A stretch of DNA of 64,000 nt, from positions 3,597,501-3,661,500 of the forward strand of contig NZ_CP031168.1 of assembly GCF_022354825.1 (NCBI RefSeq), in the 5' to 3' direction. This document shows positions 35,828 through 44,603 of the stretch, in pieces. Below the pieces are notes generated by a model. It searched no databases, was not told the origin of the DNA, and saw only the letters and a list, made by a program, of their open reading frames with translations. Each line of letters opens with the position of its first letter. Position 1 is the first letter of the stretch. This DNA comes from Paenibacillus sp. H1-7. Its GTDB lineage: Bacteria; Bacillota; Bacilli; Paenibacillales; NBRC-103111. Position numbers and translations under genes: made by a program.

Positions 35828-35856
35828 TTGTTAAAAAATGGATTTGTTCGTATACT
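35828..35856 (+). promoter_or_regulatory. Sigma-A-type promoter upstream of the GH8 glycanase
   Basis: TTGTTA at 35828-35833, 17-bp spacer, TATACT at 35851-35856. It implies a leader of about 140 nt. Confidence 0.55.
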
Positions 35857-35947
35857 TTGACTATCGGGCACAGCGTCAACGTATTGCCAATCCGGTTGGC
35901 GCCGCCCGAAGTGACCAGTAAAGGAGGGATAGTGGCTTCGAAGTTTA

Positions 35948-35961
35948 TGAAAGCGTTTACC
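35948..35961. promoter_or_regulatory. Catabolite-responsive element (cre) candidate
   Basis: TGAAAGCGTTTACC matches 13 of 14 positions of the Bacillus cre consensus TGWAANCGNTNWCA. It lies between the promoter and the GH8 start, where CcpA would block elongation. Position and match are seen; CcpA control is inferred. Confidence 0.5.
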
Positions 35962-36003
35962 ATTGCCGCTGTGCGGCATATCCATCCCAAAGGAGCTGAT
36001 TTG

Positions 36004-37854
36004 ATGAGAAAAGGACGATGGTTTGCAGCAGTACTTATGATCAGCACGATATTGCCGTTTCAGGCATTCACCGCCTCGGCAGCCGGGGAATTAAGACCGT
36101 TCCCGCAGCATACCACATACACCTCCGGCACCATCAAGCCGAATAATGTAACTCAAACCCAGCTGGATAACGACGTGAAGCGGATTTACGACGAGTGGAA
36201 GGCAAGATACTTGAAGCAAAATCCGAAAGCTACGGACCAATATTATGTGTTTTATAATCTGGAGGGATATTCCGAACCTGCCAACGCCGTATCCTGCTCG
36301 GAAGGGCACGGATACGGGATGCTCGCAACGGTGCTTATGGCAGGCTACGATACTAACGCCAAGACGTATTTCGACGGCTTGTACCGTTTTTATCGCGCTC
36401 ACGGCAGCGTGAATAACAGCAATCTGATGGCATGGCAGCAGATCAAGGACAGCAGCGGGAATATCGTCGATAATCCCGACGGAGGTAACGATTCGGCGAC
36501 GGACGGCGACATGGATATCGCCTACGCTTTGCTGCTCGCGGATAAGCAATGGGGCAGCAGCGGATCGATCAACTATTTGGCTCAAGCGAACAACGTCATC
36601 GGCGCAATCATGAGCAAGGATGTCAACTCCAGCGAATGGATCTTAAAGCTCGGTGACTGGGCGGCGAACAGCGATGCTACCTATGGCAAGAGCACGCGGT
36701 TGTCCGACTTCATGATGAGCCATCTGAAAGCGTACCAGTCGGCTAGCGGTAACGCGAACTGGGCCAATGTAACGGATAAGGCCTACAATATTATCAATTA
36801 TTTGTACAACAATAAAAGCCCGAACACCGGATTGATGCCGGACTTCGCGGTCAAGGGCTCGTCGAATTACGATCCGGCTGCCGCAGGCTTCCTGGAAGGC
36901 CCGAACGACGGCAAGTATTACTACAACTCGGCTCGTACGCCATGGCGGATTCCGGTCGATTATTTGCTAACCGGTGACAATCGCGCTGTCGGACAGCTGA
37001 CCACGCTTAACAACTGGGTCAAAACATCGACCTCCAGCAATCCGAACAACATTAAATCGGGCTACAACCTGAACGGTACGGTTATTACCGGTGAAACGGA
37101 CAATACGATGGCCTTCGTTGCTCCTTTTGCCGTCAGCGCTATGATCAATTCAAGCAATCAGACGTGGTTGAACAGCCTCTGGACGAAAATGGCCGGAACG
37201 TCGACCTCAAGTCTGTCTTACTTCGACAACAGCATTCGTCTGCTCGTTATGATCACGGTATCCGGTAACTGGTGGTCGCCGGTATCGGCATCAACACCGC
37301 CAACATCGGTTACACTTGTTGACGACAACTTCAACTCCGAGACAACGGGAGCGGCGCCTACAGGCTATACTACAAGCGGCAACGCTACCGTAGTGAATGT
37401 GCCGAGCTCCACGAATAAGAGCATCAAGCTGAACGATACGGATACGACCAATTCGATTAAAGCCAATAAAAGCTTTACTTCCCAGGCAGGTCAGGTGACC
37501 GTTGAGTACAAAGTCATGCTGCCGGCTGCAGCCAACAATCTGTACGTTCATTTGAAGCAGGGCTCAACCACTGCGGTTACGATCCAATCCGGCTCGGACG
37601 GAACGTTACGCTACCGGAATGCAGACGGCTCGAGCACTAACATTGCGAACTATACCGCCAACGGCTGGACGACGATTAAAATCGAGGCGGACTCGGCAAC
37701 GGACAAAGCCAATGTCTATGTGAACGGTACCTCGGTTCTGTCCAATGTCGGCTTCCGGACGGCTGTGACGGGAATCGACGCGTTCGAAGCGATTACTCAT
37801 TCCACAGGAACGGGCGTCCTTCATATTGACGACGTCAAGGTCACAACTCCATAA
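36004..37854 (+). CDS. Secreted GH8 glycanase (endoglucanase/chitosanase) with C-terminal binding-like domain
   Basis: A 616-aa exported enzyme. Signal peptide 1-30 (ending TASAAG), then a glycoside hydrolase family 8 barrel to about residue 440: the general acid Glu100 in EGHGYGML and the family signature ATDGDMDIA at 165-173. A short Thr/Ser/Pro linker leads to a beta-sandwich domain of about 140 residues (LVDDNFNSETTG to DDVKVTTP) that looks like a carbohydrate-binding or lectin-like module. GH8 includes cellulases, chitosanases, lichenases and xylanases; the sequence resembles the chitosanase/glucanase group. AAAGGAG precedes the ATG at 36004. Single gene. Confidence 0.9.
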   Translation: MRKGRWFAAVLMISTILPFQAFTASAAGELRPFPQHTTYTSGTIKPNNVTQTQLDNDVKRIYDEWKARYLKQNPKATDQYYVFYNLEGYSEPANAVSCSEGHGYGMLATVLMAGYDTNAKTYFDGLYRFYRAHGSVNNSNLMAWQQIKDSSGNIVDNPDGGNDSATDGDMDIAYALLLADKQWGSSGSINYLAQANNVIGAIMSKDVNSSEWILKLGDWAANSDATYGKSTRLSDFMMSHLKAYQSASGNANWANVTDKAYNIINYLYNNKSPNTGLMPDFAVKGSSNYDPAAAGFLEGPNDGKYYYNSARTPWRIPVDYLLTGDNRAVGQLTTLNNWVKTSTSSNPNNIKSGYNLNGTVITGETDNTMAFVAPFAVSAMINSSNQTWLNSLWTKMAGTSTSSLSYFDNSIRLLVMITVSGNWWSPVSASTPPTSVTLVDDNFNSETTGAAPTGYTTSGNATVVNVPSSTNKSIKLNDTDTTNSIKANKSFTSQAGQVTVEYKVMLPAAANNLYVHLKQGSTTAVTIQSGSDGTLRYRNADGSSTNIANYTANGWTTIKIEADSATDKANVYVNGTSVLSNVGFRTAVTGIDAFEAITHSTGTGVLHIDDVKVTTP

Positions 37855-37865
37855 GTAGTAACGGC

Positions 37866-37898
37866 GAAAACGGCCTTCTCTTGCAGAAGGCCGTTTTT
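37866..37898 (+). terminator. Terminator of the GH8 gene
   Basis: AAAACGGCCTTCT pairs with AGAAGGCCGTTTT, then TGTC; very stable stem. Confidence 0.9.
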
Positions 37899-38016
37899 GT
37901 CATGCCGCAGGAGCCGTTTTTGTTGCATCCTGCATCGAAAAATGGGTTTACAAGGTTCCGTACGAGGGCTATATTTTGTATAGCGAACCACATCAACGGA
38001 TAGAGGAGAGGCAGCC

Positions 38017-39234
38017 ATGCAGGTAACGGATTCAACGCCAACCCGGAGACATCACTTTGTTTTTATTCTTGTTACGTTATTTTTCTGGGCATCTCTCTAT
38101 ACGTATGTCCCCATTTTGTCGCCATATCTGGATCATCTCGGAGCGACTTACAGCTTCGCTGGTTTAGTGCTAGGAAGCTACGGCTTTGTCCAGATCCTAT
38201 TGCGCCTGCCTCTCGGGATAGCTTCGGACAGGATGAAAGTCCGCAAGCCTTTTATCATGCTCGGCATGCTCTCTACGACATTGAGCTGTATTTGCTTCGC
38301 CATGGACGGACATTTGGGCTGGGCGCTGGCAGGACGGATCGTATCCGGAATCGGTGCGTCGACATGGGCTGCCTTTACCGTGCTCTATGCAAGCTATTTC
38401 AGCCGGGACCAAGCGACCCGGGCGATGAGTCTCATCAGCCTGCTTACGGCTTCCGGTCAATTGGTCGGGATGGGCGTCAGCGGCTATTTGGTCAAGGAGT
38501 GGGGCTGGACGTCGACATTCTGGGTCGGCAGCGTCATCGGCGCTGCAGGTCTCATCATCAGTCTCGGCATCCACGAGCCGAAGGAAGGGATTTCAAGGGA
38601 ACCGATTCAATGGAGCAACCTGTATCGGGTCATGAAAGAGCCTCTTCTGCTGAAGGTATCCACGTTGTCCATACTGGCTCACAGCATCCTTTTCATAACG
38701 ATGTTCGGCTTTACACCGTCCCACGCTATGGCACTGGGAGCCGACGAATTGGGCCTGACGCTCCTTGTATTCGCGTTCATGCTTCCCCATGCGGTAAGCA
38801 ACTATATATCGGGCAGATTCCTGGCACCCCGTTACGGTTCCTGGACTTTGGTCATTATTGGCTTCATTCTCAGCGCTCTGTGTACGACGGCCATTTCATT
38901 GGCGGACAGCCTAACGGTGCTTGTTGTAACGCAAGTATGCAACGGCTTTTTCCAAGGAATCTGCTTCCCGCTGCTGCTGACGCTCGCGATTGACAAAATC
39001 GACCGGGAAAAGCAAGCGACGGCGATGGGGTTTTATCAGGCGGTATATGCCGTCGGCATGTTTGCAGGTCCGTTTGTTGCCGGGTGGATCAACGAATGGG
39101 GAGGCTTGAAGAGCGGGTTTTATTTCGCCGGAGCTTTGGGCGTCGCGGCGACTATTCTGGCAATCATCTGGAGCCGGGCGGAGATGAAATTAAGTGCCGC
39201 TCAGGCGCGGAAACGAAACGTTACCGTAACCTAA
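38017..39234 (+). CDS. MFS transporter
   Basis: A 405-aa membrane protein with 12 hydrophobic helices. Motif A appears as GIASDMRMK-type text (LGIASDRMKVRKPF) after helix 2 and the central loop near residue 195 is charged. The YxVPILSPYLDHLGATYSF start and FYQAVYAVGMFAGPFVAGW segment are typical of small-molecule exporters of the 12-helix DHA1 type. Substrate unknown. It follows the GH8 terminator and has its own terminator, so it stands alone. ATG at 38017 has a modest GAGAGG site. Confidence 0.85.
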   Translation: MQVTDSTPTRRHHFVFILVTLFFWASLYTYVPILSPYLDHLGATYSFAGLVLGSYGFVQILLRLPLGIASDRMKVRKPFIMLGMLSTTLSCICFAMDGHLGWALAGRIVSGIGASTWAAFTVLYASYFSRDQATRAMSLISLLTASGQLVGMGVSGYLVKEWGWTSTFWVGSVIGAAGLIISLGIHEPKEGISREPIQWSNLYRVMKEPLLLKVSTLSILAHSILFITMFGFTPSHAMALGADELGLTLLVFAFMLPHAVSNYISGRFLAPRYGSWTLVIIGFILSALCTTAISLADSLTVLVVTQVCNGFFQGICFPLLLTLAIDKIDREKQATAMGFYQAVYAVGMFAGPFVAGWINEWGGLKSGFYFAGALGVAATILAIIWSRAEMKLSAAQARKRNVTVT

Positions 39235-39242
39235 GCTCACGA

Positions 39243-39279
39243 AGAGACAGTTTCCTGACAAGGAAGCTGTCTTTTTTTA
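39243..39279 (+). terminator. Terminator of the MFS gene
   Basis: AGACAGTTTCCT pairs with AGGAAGCTGTCT and ends in a T-run. Confidence 0.88.
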
Positions 39280-39522
39280 TGTTAAACCATAAAAAAACAT
39301 ATGGTCATAATAATTTAGCCAATTTTCAACGGGAGCCAACATGCTTAAGATTGAGATAGGTTTTGAAATATCCATTTTGCATCACTGATATACTGTTTTT
39401 TCCAAGTTTTGATTGCGGGATCAATGAATTTGAAAGAGCTTTCAAGAATGGTGAATATCGTCGTAACAGCCGCACTAGACTATGGAACATGCCCCGAAGT
39501 TGGGCGGGAGGAGACGTGAGAT

Positions 39523-40404
39523 ATGACCATGGAAAAGAAGCGATTGCTGAGAGATGCCCAATTGACGATGTTGAAGGTTGCCCGCAACGATTATCAGGAG
39601 CAGGAAGCGATACCGACTCATCAGACTGGAGATTACCATCAACTTATTGTTGTACATAGGGGCTCCGGCAAACTAATAGTGAACGATCGCCATTATCCGG
39701 TTATCAGCAAATATTTTTATCTTCTGCCTCCGCATTCCCGGCATACGTTAGATTTTACCGATGCAGCGATAATGATGACATTCAAATTCAAGCTGTGCGA
39801 CGAGGGACTGGAGCATGCTCTGCAGTCGTATCCTGCACATGGCTGCTGTGGCAGCGACGATTGGGCTGATTTGAAGCAATGGTTTCAGTTGTCCGTCGAA
39901 TACAGTAAAACGCCGGAGCCATTAACGTTGTATCGTATCGATTCCGGGTTCAAAGGGACTCTGCTGTCGCTTCTGCAGGGCAGTCGAATGGAATTCGAGC
40001 AGCCCAAGGACACTCAGCGGGCGAGAACCGGAGCTCACTCCAATTTCCCCATCGCCGCATATATTTCCAACCATTTGTCAGAGAGACTGTCTCTCGTTGA
40101 CATTGCGAGTCATTTCGGGTTTCATCCTCACTATATAATTAAAATTTGCAATGATCACATCGGAATGAGCCCTATGCAATATTTGCAGGAGCTTCGTCTT
40201 GAAAAAGCAATGGAATATTTGCAGGATACCGATCTGACCGTTTCGGAAATCAGCGAAAAGCTCGGATGGACGACCTCGTACTTCTCCAGGCTGTTTCACC
40301 AGAAGAAGGGAATGTCACCTTCGCAGTTCCGCAAGGATGCATCCTATCGCATGATGGCGACGGATATTTCGCTATCTAATGAGCATGCGGCAGCAGGGCA
40401 GTGA
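39523..40404 (+). CDS. AraC-family transcriptional regulator
   Basis: A 293-aa regulator. The N-terminal 150 residues form a cupin-like sensor (HQLIVVHRGSGKLIVNDRHY, YFYLLPPHSRHTLDF) and residues about 175-280 the two helix-turn-helix units (LSLVDIASHFGFHPHYI and LTVSEISEKLGWTTSYFSRLFHQ). It probably senses a small sugar-like ligand. The ATG at 39523 follows GGGAGGAG. The next gene (YciI-like) is 85 bp away on the same strand. No sugar operon is adjacent, so the target is not evident. Confidence 0.88.
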   Translation: MTMEKKRLLRDAQLTMLKVARNDYQEQEAIPTHQTGDYHQLIVVHRGSGKLIVNDRHYPVISKYFYLLPPHSRHTLDFTDAAIMMTFKFKLCDEGLEHALQSYPAHGCCGSDDWADLKQWFQLSVEYSKTPEPLTLYRIDSGFKGTLLSLLQGSRMEFEQPKDTQRARTGAHSNFPIAAYISNHLSERLSLVDIASHFGFHPHYIIKICNDHIGMSPMQYLQELRLEKAMEYLQDTDLTVSEISEKLGWTTSYFSRLFHQKKGMSPSQFRKDASYRMMATDISLSNEHAAAGQ

Positions 40405-40489
40405 AGCTTGCGTATGACAAGCTGTCGGGTTTGTTTAAAGTATGGTAAAATAGGAGGCGAAATGACGAGTCAGGAGAGGATGCGTTCGA

Positions 40490-40759
40490 ATGAAGCATTT
40501 TGCCGTATTTTTACCGATGCTGGATGAAGAGAAAAGCCAGACCTACCGCTCCGAGCATCTCGATTATTTGGCGGCTGTACGCAGCCAGGGCCACATTTTT
40601 GCCAACGGAAGATTTACGGACGGGGCCGGGGGCTTGGTTATTTATCGGGCGAATACGCTCGAGGAGGTTCAAGCGTTCGTCAATCAGGATCCTTATGTGA
40701 TTCATAAGGCGAGAGGCTTTGAAATTCATGAGTGGGATATTGTCATCGCCGACAAGTAG
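40490..40759 (+). CDS. YciI family protein
   Basis: An 89-aa protein of the YciI/dimeric alpha-beta barrel fold. The family His-Asp pair is visible in RSEHLDYL and the GRFTDGAGGLVIYRANTLEEV middle plus the closing FEIHEWDIV fit well. Homologues include a dechlorinating hydrolase (TftG), but most have no known role. CAGGAGAGG lies upstream of the ATG. Weak terminator follows. Confidence 0.85.
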   Translation: MKHFAVFLPMLDEEKSQTYRSEHLDYLAAVRSQGHIFANGRFTDGAGGLVIYRANTLEEVQAFVNQDPYVIHKARGFEIHEWDIVIADK

Positions 40760-40818
40760 TTATTATAAAATTAACTTCATTAACAATTAATGATGTAAAT
40801 GAATAGCTGAATCTAGTC

Positions 40819-40853
40819 CAGCCGATTTTTCCCGACAAGGGAAAGTCGGCTTC
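40819..40853 (+). terminator. Probable terminator of the YciI gene
   Basis: AGCCGATTTTTCCC pairs with GGGAAAGTCGGCT over GACAA; the T-tail is short, so strength is uncertain. Confidence 0.55.
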
Positions 40854-40899
40854 TGTATGTTCGATTGGATCAATACATAAGAACAGGAGAACGGATATT

Positions 40900-41907
40900 T
40901 TGAACGCTTCCTATTTCGAATACGCACGGTTCGGGGATCCGCTGGAGGTTCTCGAGCTGAAGTCCAAGCTTGTGACGCCTCCGGCTTCAGGCGAGCTGCT
41001 GGTCAAGATGACGGCGCGACCGATCAATCCGTCCGATCTAATCCCGATACGAGGTGCATATTCCCACCGTATTGCTCTTCCAGCGATCCCCGGATATGAA
41101 GGGGTCGGCGAAGTTATTGAGGTAGGGGCTGGAGTTTCTACCGCACTGCTGGGCAAACGAGTCCTTGCTCTGCGCGGGGAGGGGACGTGGCAGGAAATCG
41201 TCCGCATGAACGCGGATTGGGCGGTTCCCGTACCGGACTTGATTCCGGACGACGCGGCGGCGCAGCTGTATATCAACCCGATGACGGCATGGTTGATCTG
41301 CCGGGACAGGTTGGGACTTCAGCGGGGAGACACGCTGATCGTCAATGCCGGCGGATCCGCGATCGGCCGGATCTTCACCCAGCTTGCCCGGCTGCTGGAA
41401 TACAAGCTCATCGCCGTAACGCGAAATGACAAGCATACGGCCGAACTGCTCTCCTTGGGAGCGGCACATGTCGTTAACGCAACGGCCGTCCCGGTGGCTC
41501 AGGCAGTGATGGAGTGGACGGACGGCCGTGGAGCCCATGCGGGGATCGATAGCATAGGCGGTGATGACTCAGCTCAGTTGGCGAGATGCATACGGCCAGG
41601 CGGGAGTGTGCTGAGTATCGGGCTGCTGTCGGGCATCGCTCCCGATTGGATACGGATTGCCAAAGAGACCGGCGTCCAGCCAAGCCTGTTCTGGCTTCGT
41701 CATTGGGTGGAACGCGTGAGTGTGCAGCAGTGGCACGAAACGTTCAACGAGCTGATGAAGCTGATAGAGCATGGCAAGCTGCGAATGGCTGCAGCCGGAT
41801 CGTATTTTAAGCTGGAGGAGGCAAAAGAGGCGATACGAAGCGGATTGGAGCCGGGCGGGGAATCTAGAGGCAAGATTTTGCTGATAAGCGGGCGGCCGCA
41901 TCGATGA
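40900..41907 (+). CDS. MDR-family NADPH-dependent reductase, enoyl reductase (MECR/ETR)-like
   Basis: A 335-aa medium-chain dehydrogenase/reductase without zinc-ligand Cys residues. NPSDLIPIRGAYSHR, GYEGVGEVIEVGAGV and the Rossmann motif NAGGSAIGR match the mitochondrial-type trans-2-enoyl-CoA reductase/crotonyl reductase group, which reduces enoyl thioesters with NADPH. The quinone-reductase branch is the alternative. Start is TTG at 40900 with AGGAGAACGG upstream. No fatty-acid synthesis genes are adjacent. Confidence 0.82.
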   Translation: MNASYFEYARFGDPLEVLELKSKLVTPPASGELLVKMTARPINPSDLIPIRGAYSHRIALPAIPGYEGVGEVIEVGAGVSTALLGKRVLALRGEGTWQEIVRMNADWAVPVPDLIPDDAAAQLYINPMTAWLICRDRLGLQRGDTLIVNAGGSAIGRIFTQLARLLEYKLIAVTRNDKHTAELLSLGAAHVVNATAVPVAQAVMEWTDGRGAHAGIDSIGGDDSAQLARCIRPGGSVLSIGLLSGIAPDWIRIAKETGVQPSLFWLRHWVERVSVQQWHETFNELMKLIEHGKLRMAAAGSYFKLEEAKEAIRSGLEPGGESRGKILLISGRPHR

Positions 41908-42124
41908 TGTGGTTCCGGATTGTGCCGCAAACTGGCAGCCGCGGTTCATTCACCGTCTGCACTTGAGAGTAGCTAGGGAAAGGTCTGCCCGCGTTAAGCG
42001 TCCATTTCCCACGCTACTCGTTCATTTCCCGGGGAAGCGCACGTCTCGATAAAATCGCAATCGATTCGACAATTCTAGCTTGGGTCCTGCCGAGTTGGAC
42101 GGGTGCTAAGGTTTTTTAGTCCCC

Positions 42125-42153
42125 AAAAAAAGACTCCTGTCATCAGGAGCCTG
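42125..42153 (-). terminator. Terminator whose stem contains the stop codon of the upstream gene
   Basis: On the minus strand GGCTCCTG pairs with CAGGAGTC over a 4-nt loop and is followed by TTTTTTT. The TGA stop of the 161-aa gene is inside the stem and loop. Confidence 0.85.
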
Positions 42154-42628
42154 CATCGGTTAGAACATGCTGAATTTTTTGCAGTCGGATATACTCGTTT
42201 CTTTGGAGACCCGGGCGGAAATAACAGTATAAGTAAGCCGCTTCATCAAAGGTGAGTCCCGGGTGGCATACGACCTCTTGGATCGTAAGCGGATTGTCCA
42301 GAATGAGCTGCCATTCGCCATCTCTTTCGCGAACAGGAACCGTTTGCAAAATTCTCTGCTTGATCTCCGTCATCTGCTGTAATTCCTCCCAAATATGAAT
42401 CCAGGAAGGACTGAACAGGCCGGGCTCGGGAAATAGGCGGGCGGCTTTATCAAGCCAAGAGCGAAAGCTTGGCACTTCCTCGTCTCTCATTGTCTTGAGA
42501 CGCTTTTTGTAGCCTTCAAGCAGCATATGAAACGCGGAGTAGCCTCCGTCACGGATCGAGCTTTGCCATTGTTCGAGCTGTTCCTCGGTAATCCCGTCGG
42601 CCAGATGGTCCCATTGATTGCGGCTCAT
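42143..42628 (-). CDS. Hypothetical 161-aa protein
   Basis: A soluble, helix-rich 161-aa protein with several Trp residues and no Cys pair, signal or membrane segment. Motifs such as WDHLADGITEEQLEQW and FDEAAYLYCYFRPGLQRNEY stand out but do not point to a known family. Start ATG at 42628 follows GAGGAGACC. Its stop codon lies within the terminator hairpin, so translation end and termination are physically coupled. Function unknown. Confidence 0.65.
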   Translation of the reverse strand: MSRNQWDHLADGITEEQLEQWQSSIRDGGYSAFHMLLEGYKKRLKTMRDEEVPSFRSWLDKAARLFPEPGLFSPSWIHIWEELQQMTEIKQRILQTVPVRERDGEWQLILDNPLTIQEVVCHPGLTFDEAAYLYCYFRPGLQRNEYIRLQKIQHVLTDAGS

Positions 42629-42805
42629 GAATCGGTCTCCTCTATAGATAAAGTGGTAGATTGTCCTTAATTTAGCATATTATCGCAGCAATGAAAAGAA
42701 GGCGGAGGAGCTTTGACTTTCTTTTCCAAGTTGTGTAGCATGAGAAGTAGCTGACAAGCTGATTTACCTTCCAACCGTATGACCATTCGAAAGGAGAGAC
42801 CGAGA

Positions 42806-43378
42806 ATGTATGACGTAGTTATTATTGGAGCTGGTCCGGCAGGAGCCAGTGCAGCTTTATTCACTGCCAAAGCAGGGAAGAAGACGTTGTTGATCGATAG
42901 CGATCAAAGCATGACCAAACGAGCATGGGTGGAAAATCATTACGGCGTCATGGAAATTACCGGACCTGATCTGGTCGAGATCGGCCAGAAGCAAGCCGCT
43001 AAATTCGGTGCGGAGCTGGCTCAGGGTAAAGTTCAGAATGTTACGAAGGCAGGCGAGGGGTTCCAGATCGTAACCGAATCCGGCAGCCAGTACGAAGGCA
43101 AGCACGTCATTTTGGCTACAGGGGTATTGACGGACCTGGCCCAGCATATCGGTCTGCAAACCAAAGACGGCACCGAACCGAGAATTAAGACGGTTATCGA
43201 TGCTTCTCCGGAAGGCAAGACATCGGTAGAAGGCATCTGGGCGGCGGGTACAGCGGCAGGCGTGAGCGTACATACCATTATTACCGCGGGAGATGGCGCC
43301 AAGGTGGCCATCAATGTCATTAGCGAATTGAACGGCGCCCGCTATGTCGATCATGATGTGATGAAGAAGGAATCCTGA
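42806..43378 (+). CDS. Small FAD/NAD(P)-dependent oxidoreductase, TrxB-like
   Basis: A 190-aa flavoprotein with GAGPAGAS at residues 8-15, the mid-chain ILATGV motif and the closing WAAGTAAG and GDGAKVAINV motifs. It is little more than the FAD-binding half of a thioredoxin reductase: the NAD(P)H domain and the CxxC pair are missing. Such short forms are known in Paenibacillus-type genomes and could use another electron donor. ATG at 42806 has AAAGGAGA at 9 nt. Confidence 0.8.
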   Translation: MYDVVIIGAGPAGASAALFTAKAGKKTLLIDSDQSMTKRAWVENHYGVMEITGPDLVEIGQKQAAKFGAELAQGKVQNVTKAGEGFQIVTESGSQYEGKHVILATGVLTDLAQHIGLQTKDGTEPRIKTVIDASPEGKTSVEGIWAAGTAAGVSVHTIITAGDGAKVAINVISELNGARYVDHDVMKKES

Positions 43379-43396
43379 TCGCGTTCGGGATCTTAC

Positions 43397-43434
43397 CAAA
43401 AGGGATTGTTCCAACAGGGACAGTCCCTTTTTTA
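43397..43434 (+). terminator. Terminator of the small flavoprotein gene
   Basis: AAAAGGGATTGTTCC pairs with GGGACAGTCCCTTTT, followed by TT. Confidence 0.85.
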
Positions 43435-43499
43435 ATGTCCGTAAAGTATGCAGCGATTGCTGCCAAATCTCTTTAGCGATATGTTCATCTGCAGATTGG

Positions 43500-43543
43500 A
43501 AAAAAAATCAACCCTCTTAATCCGGATTGGATGATGAGGGTTT
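43500..43543 (-). terminator. Terminator downstream of the IclR gene
   Basis: On the minus strand AACCCTC pairs with GAGGGTT with an inner AATCC/GGATT helix and is followed by eight T. Confidence 0.85.
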
Positions 43544-43600
43544 TGCTTCTTCTTGTATTTGTCATAATGATAAAAAGATATGCTCAGTCTGTTCGAATAC

Positions 43601-44368
43601 CTAACTTTGTAACGGAGCGGTACAACCAAGCTTTCTAGAAATTTCATCGGCTGCTTGTCTTACCTTTTGGATATACTCGGGCAGCTGTTCTTCGCCGAAT
43701 TGCACTTCCAGTCCTGCGGTACTGAGGGCAGCGATAATTTGACCGGAATGATCGAAGATGGGAGCGCTTAATTCCGCGGTATAGTTCTCAAGCTCCGACT
43801 GGCTGAAGCTGTACCCGCGTTTTCTGGTCAGCTCTAGAGAAGCACGCAGCTCTTCTTTGCCGGCAATCGTTCCCGAACCGATCGGCTTCAATTCAACCTC
43901 ATTCAAGTAAGCCTCCCGTTCCTCATCCGGCAAGAAGGCGAGAATGGTCCTAGAAGAGGCACCGGCATACAGAGGAGCCTTTTTTCCGATTTTGGTAAAA
44001 AGTCTGACCGGATGATTCGTATCCAATTTTTCAATGTATATGGATTCTTGACCATCCCTGAGAACGAGATGGACAGCATGTTCGATATCGTCACGAAGCT
44101 TCTCCATCACAGGGAATGCGATATGACGGATATCCAGCCGTTCGGCGACCAAGTTGCCAAATTGCAGAAACAACAGCCCGAGGGAATAGATTCCATCCTT
44201 GTCCTTGTGAAGAAAGCCCATTTCTTCAAGCGAGCCGATCATTCGATGGACGGATGTTTTGGGAATGCCTGAGAGCTGTACCATCTCGTTGATGCTCAAT
44301 TTGCCATGGTTCAAGAAAAGATTAAGAAGATCCATGGATCTGACTACCGTTTTATTTTTGTTCTGCAC
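43601..44368 (-). CDS. IclR-family transcriptional regulator
   Basis: A 255-aa regulator. The winged helix-turn-helix is at about residues 8-62 (LSINEMVQLSGIPKTSVHRMIGSLEEMGFLHKD) and the C-terminal effector domain follows (GQESIYIEKLDTNHPVRLFTKIGKKAPLYAGASSRTILAF is typical). IclR proteins often repress transport and breakdown of carboxylic acids and are released by a pathway intermediate. No ATG fits; the GTG at 44366-44368 lies 12 nt after AGGAGG and is the best start. Divergent from the MFS gene; the paired operators there and upstream of pxpB are its likely sites. Confidence 0.9.
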   Translation of the reverse strand: MQNKNKTVVRSMDLLNLFLNHGKLSINEMVQLSGIPKTSVHRMIGSLEEMGFLHKDKDGIYSLGLLFLQFGNLVAERLDIRHIAFPVMEKLRDDIEHAVHLVLRDGQESIYIEKLDTNHPVRLFTKIGKKAPLYAGASSRTILAFLPDEEREAYLNEVELKPIGSGTIAGKEELRASLELTRKRGYSFSQSELENYTAELSAPIFDHSGQIIAALSTAGLEVQFGEEQLPEYIQKVRQAADEISRKLGCTAPLQS

Positions 44369-44488
44369 TTTACAAATGTTCCTCCTGAAGCCCTGATTAC
44401 GGCGTATTTCGCAAATCAAGTATACACTAAAAAGACCAATGAACTCCATTGTCTGCAAAGGTTTGTGAAAAAACCGTCGAAATTTCTC

Positions 44489-44568
44489 TTGATTTTCAAT
44501 AAATACCGACTATAATGATCGTATATCTAGGTTATTAAAAAACGGAATTACAATTCCGAAAAACGGAA
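44489..44568 (+). promoter_or_regulatory. Promoter and tandem IclR-type operators of the MFS gene
   Basis: -35 TTGATT at 44489-44494, 16-bp spacer, -10 TATAAT at 44511-44516. Downstream lie two 15-bp palindromic units: a weak one at 44533-44547 (right half CGGAA) and a perfect one at 44554-44568 (TTCCG-AAAAA-CGGAA). Their centres are 21 bp apart, two helical turns. The same array is found at 46023-46102. Confidence 0.8.
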
Positions 44569-44603
44569 TTTAAATTGAGGGAAGAGGAAGGAGTCAAACA
44601 ACA

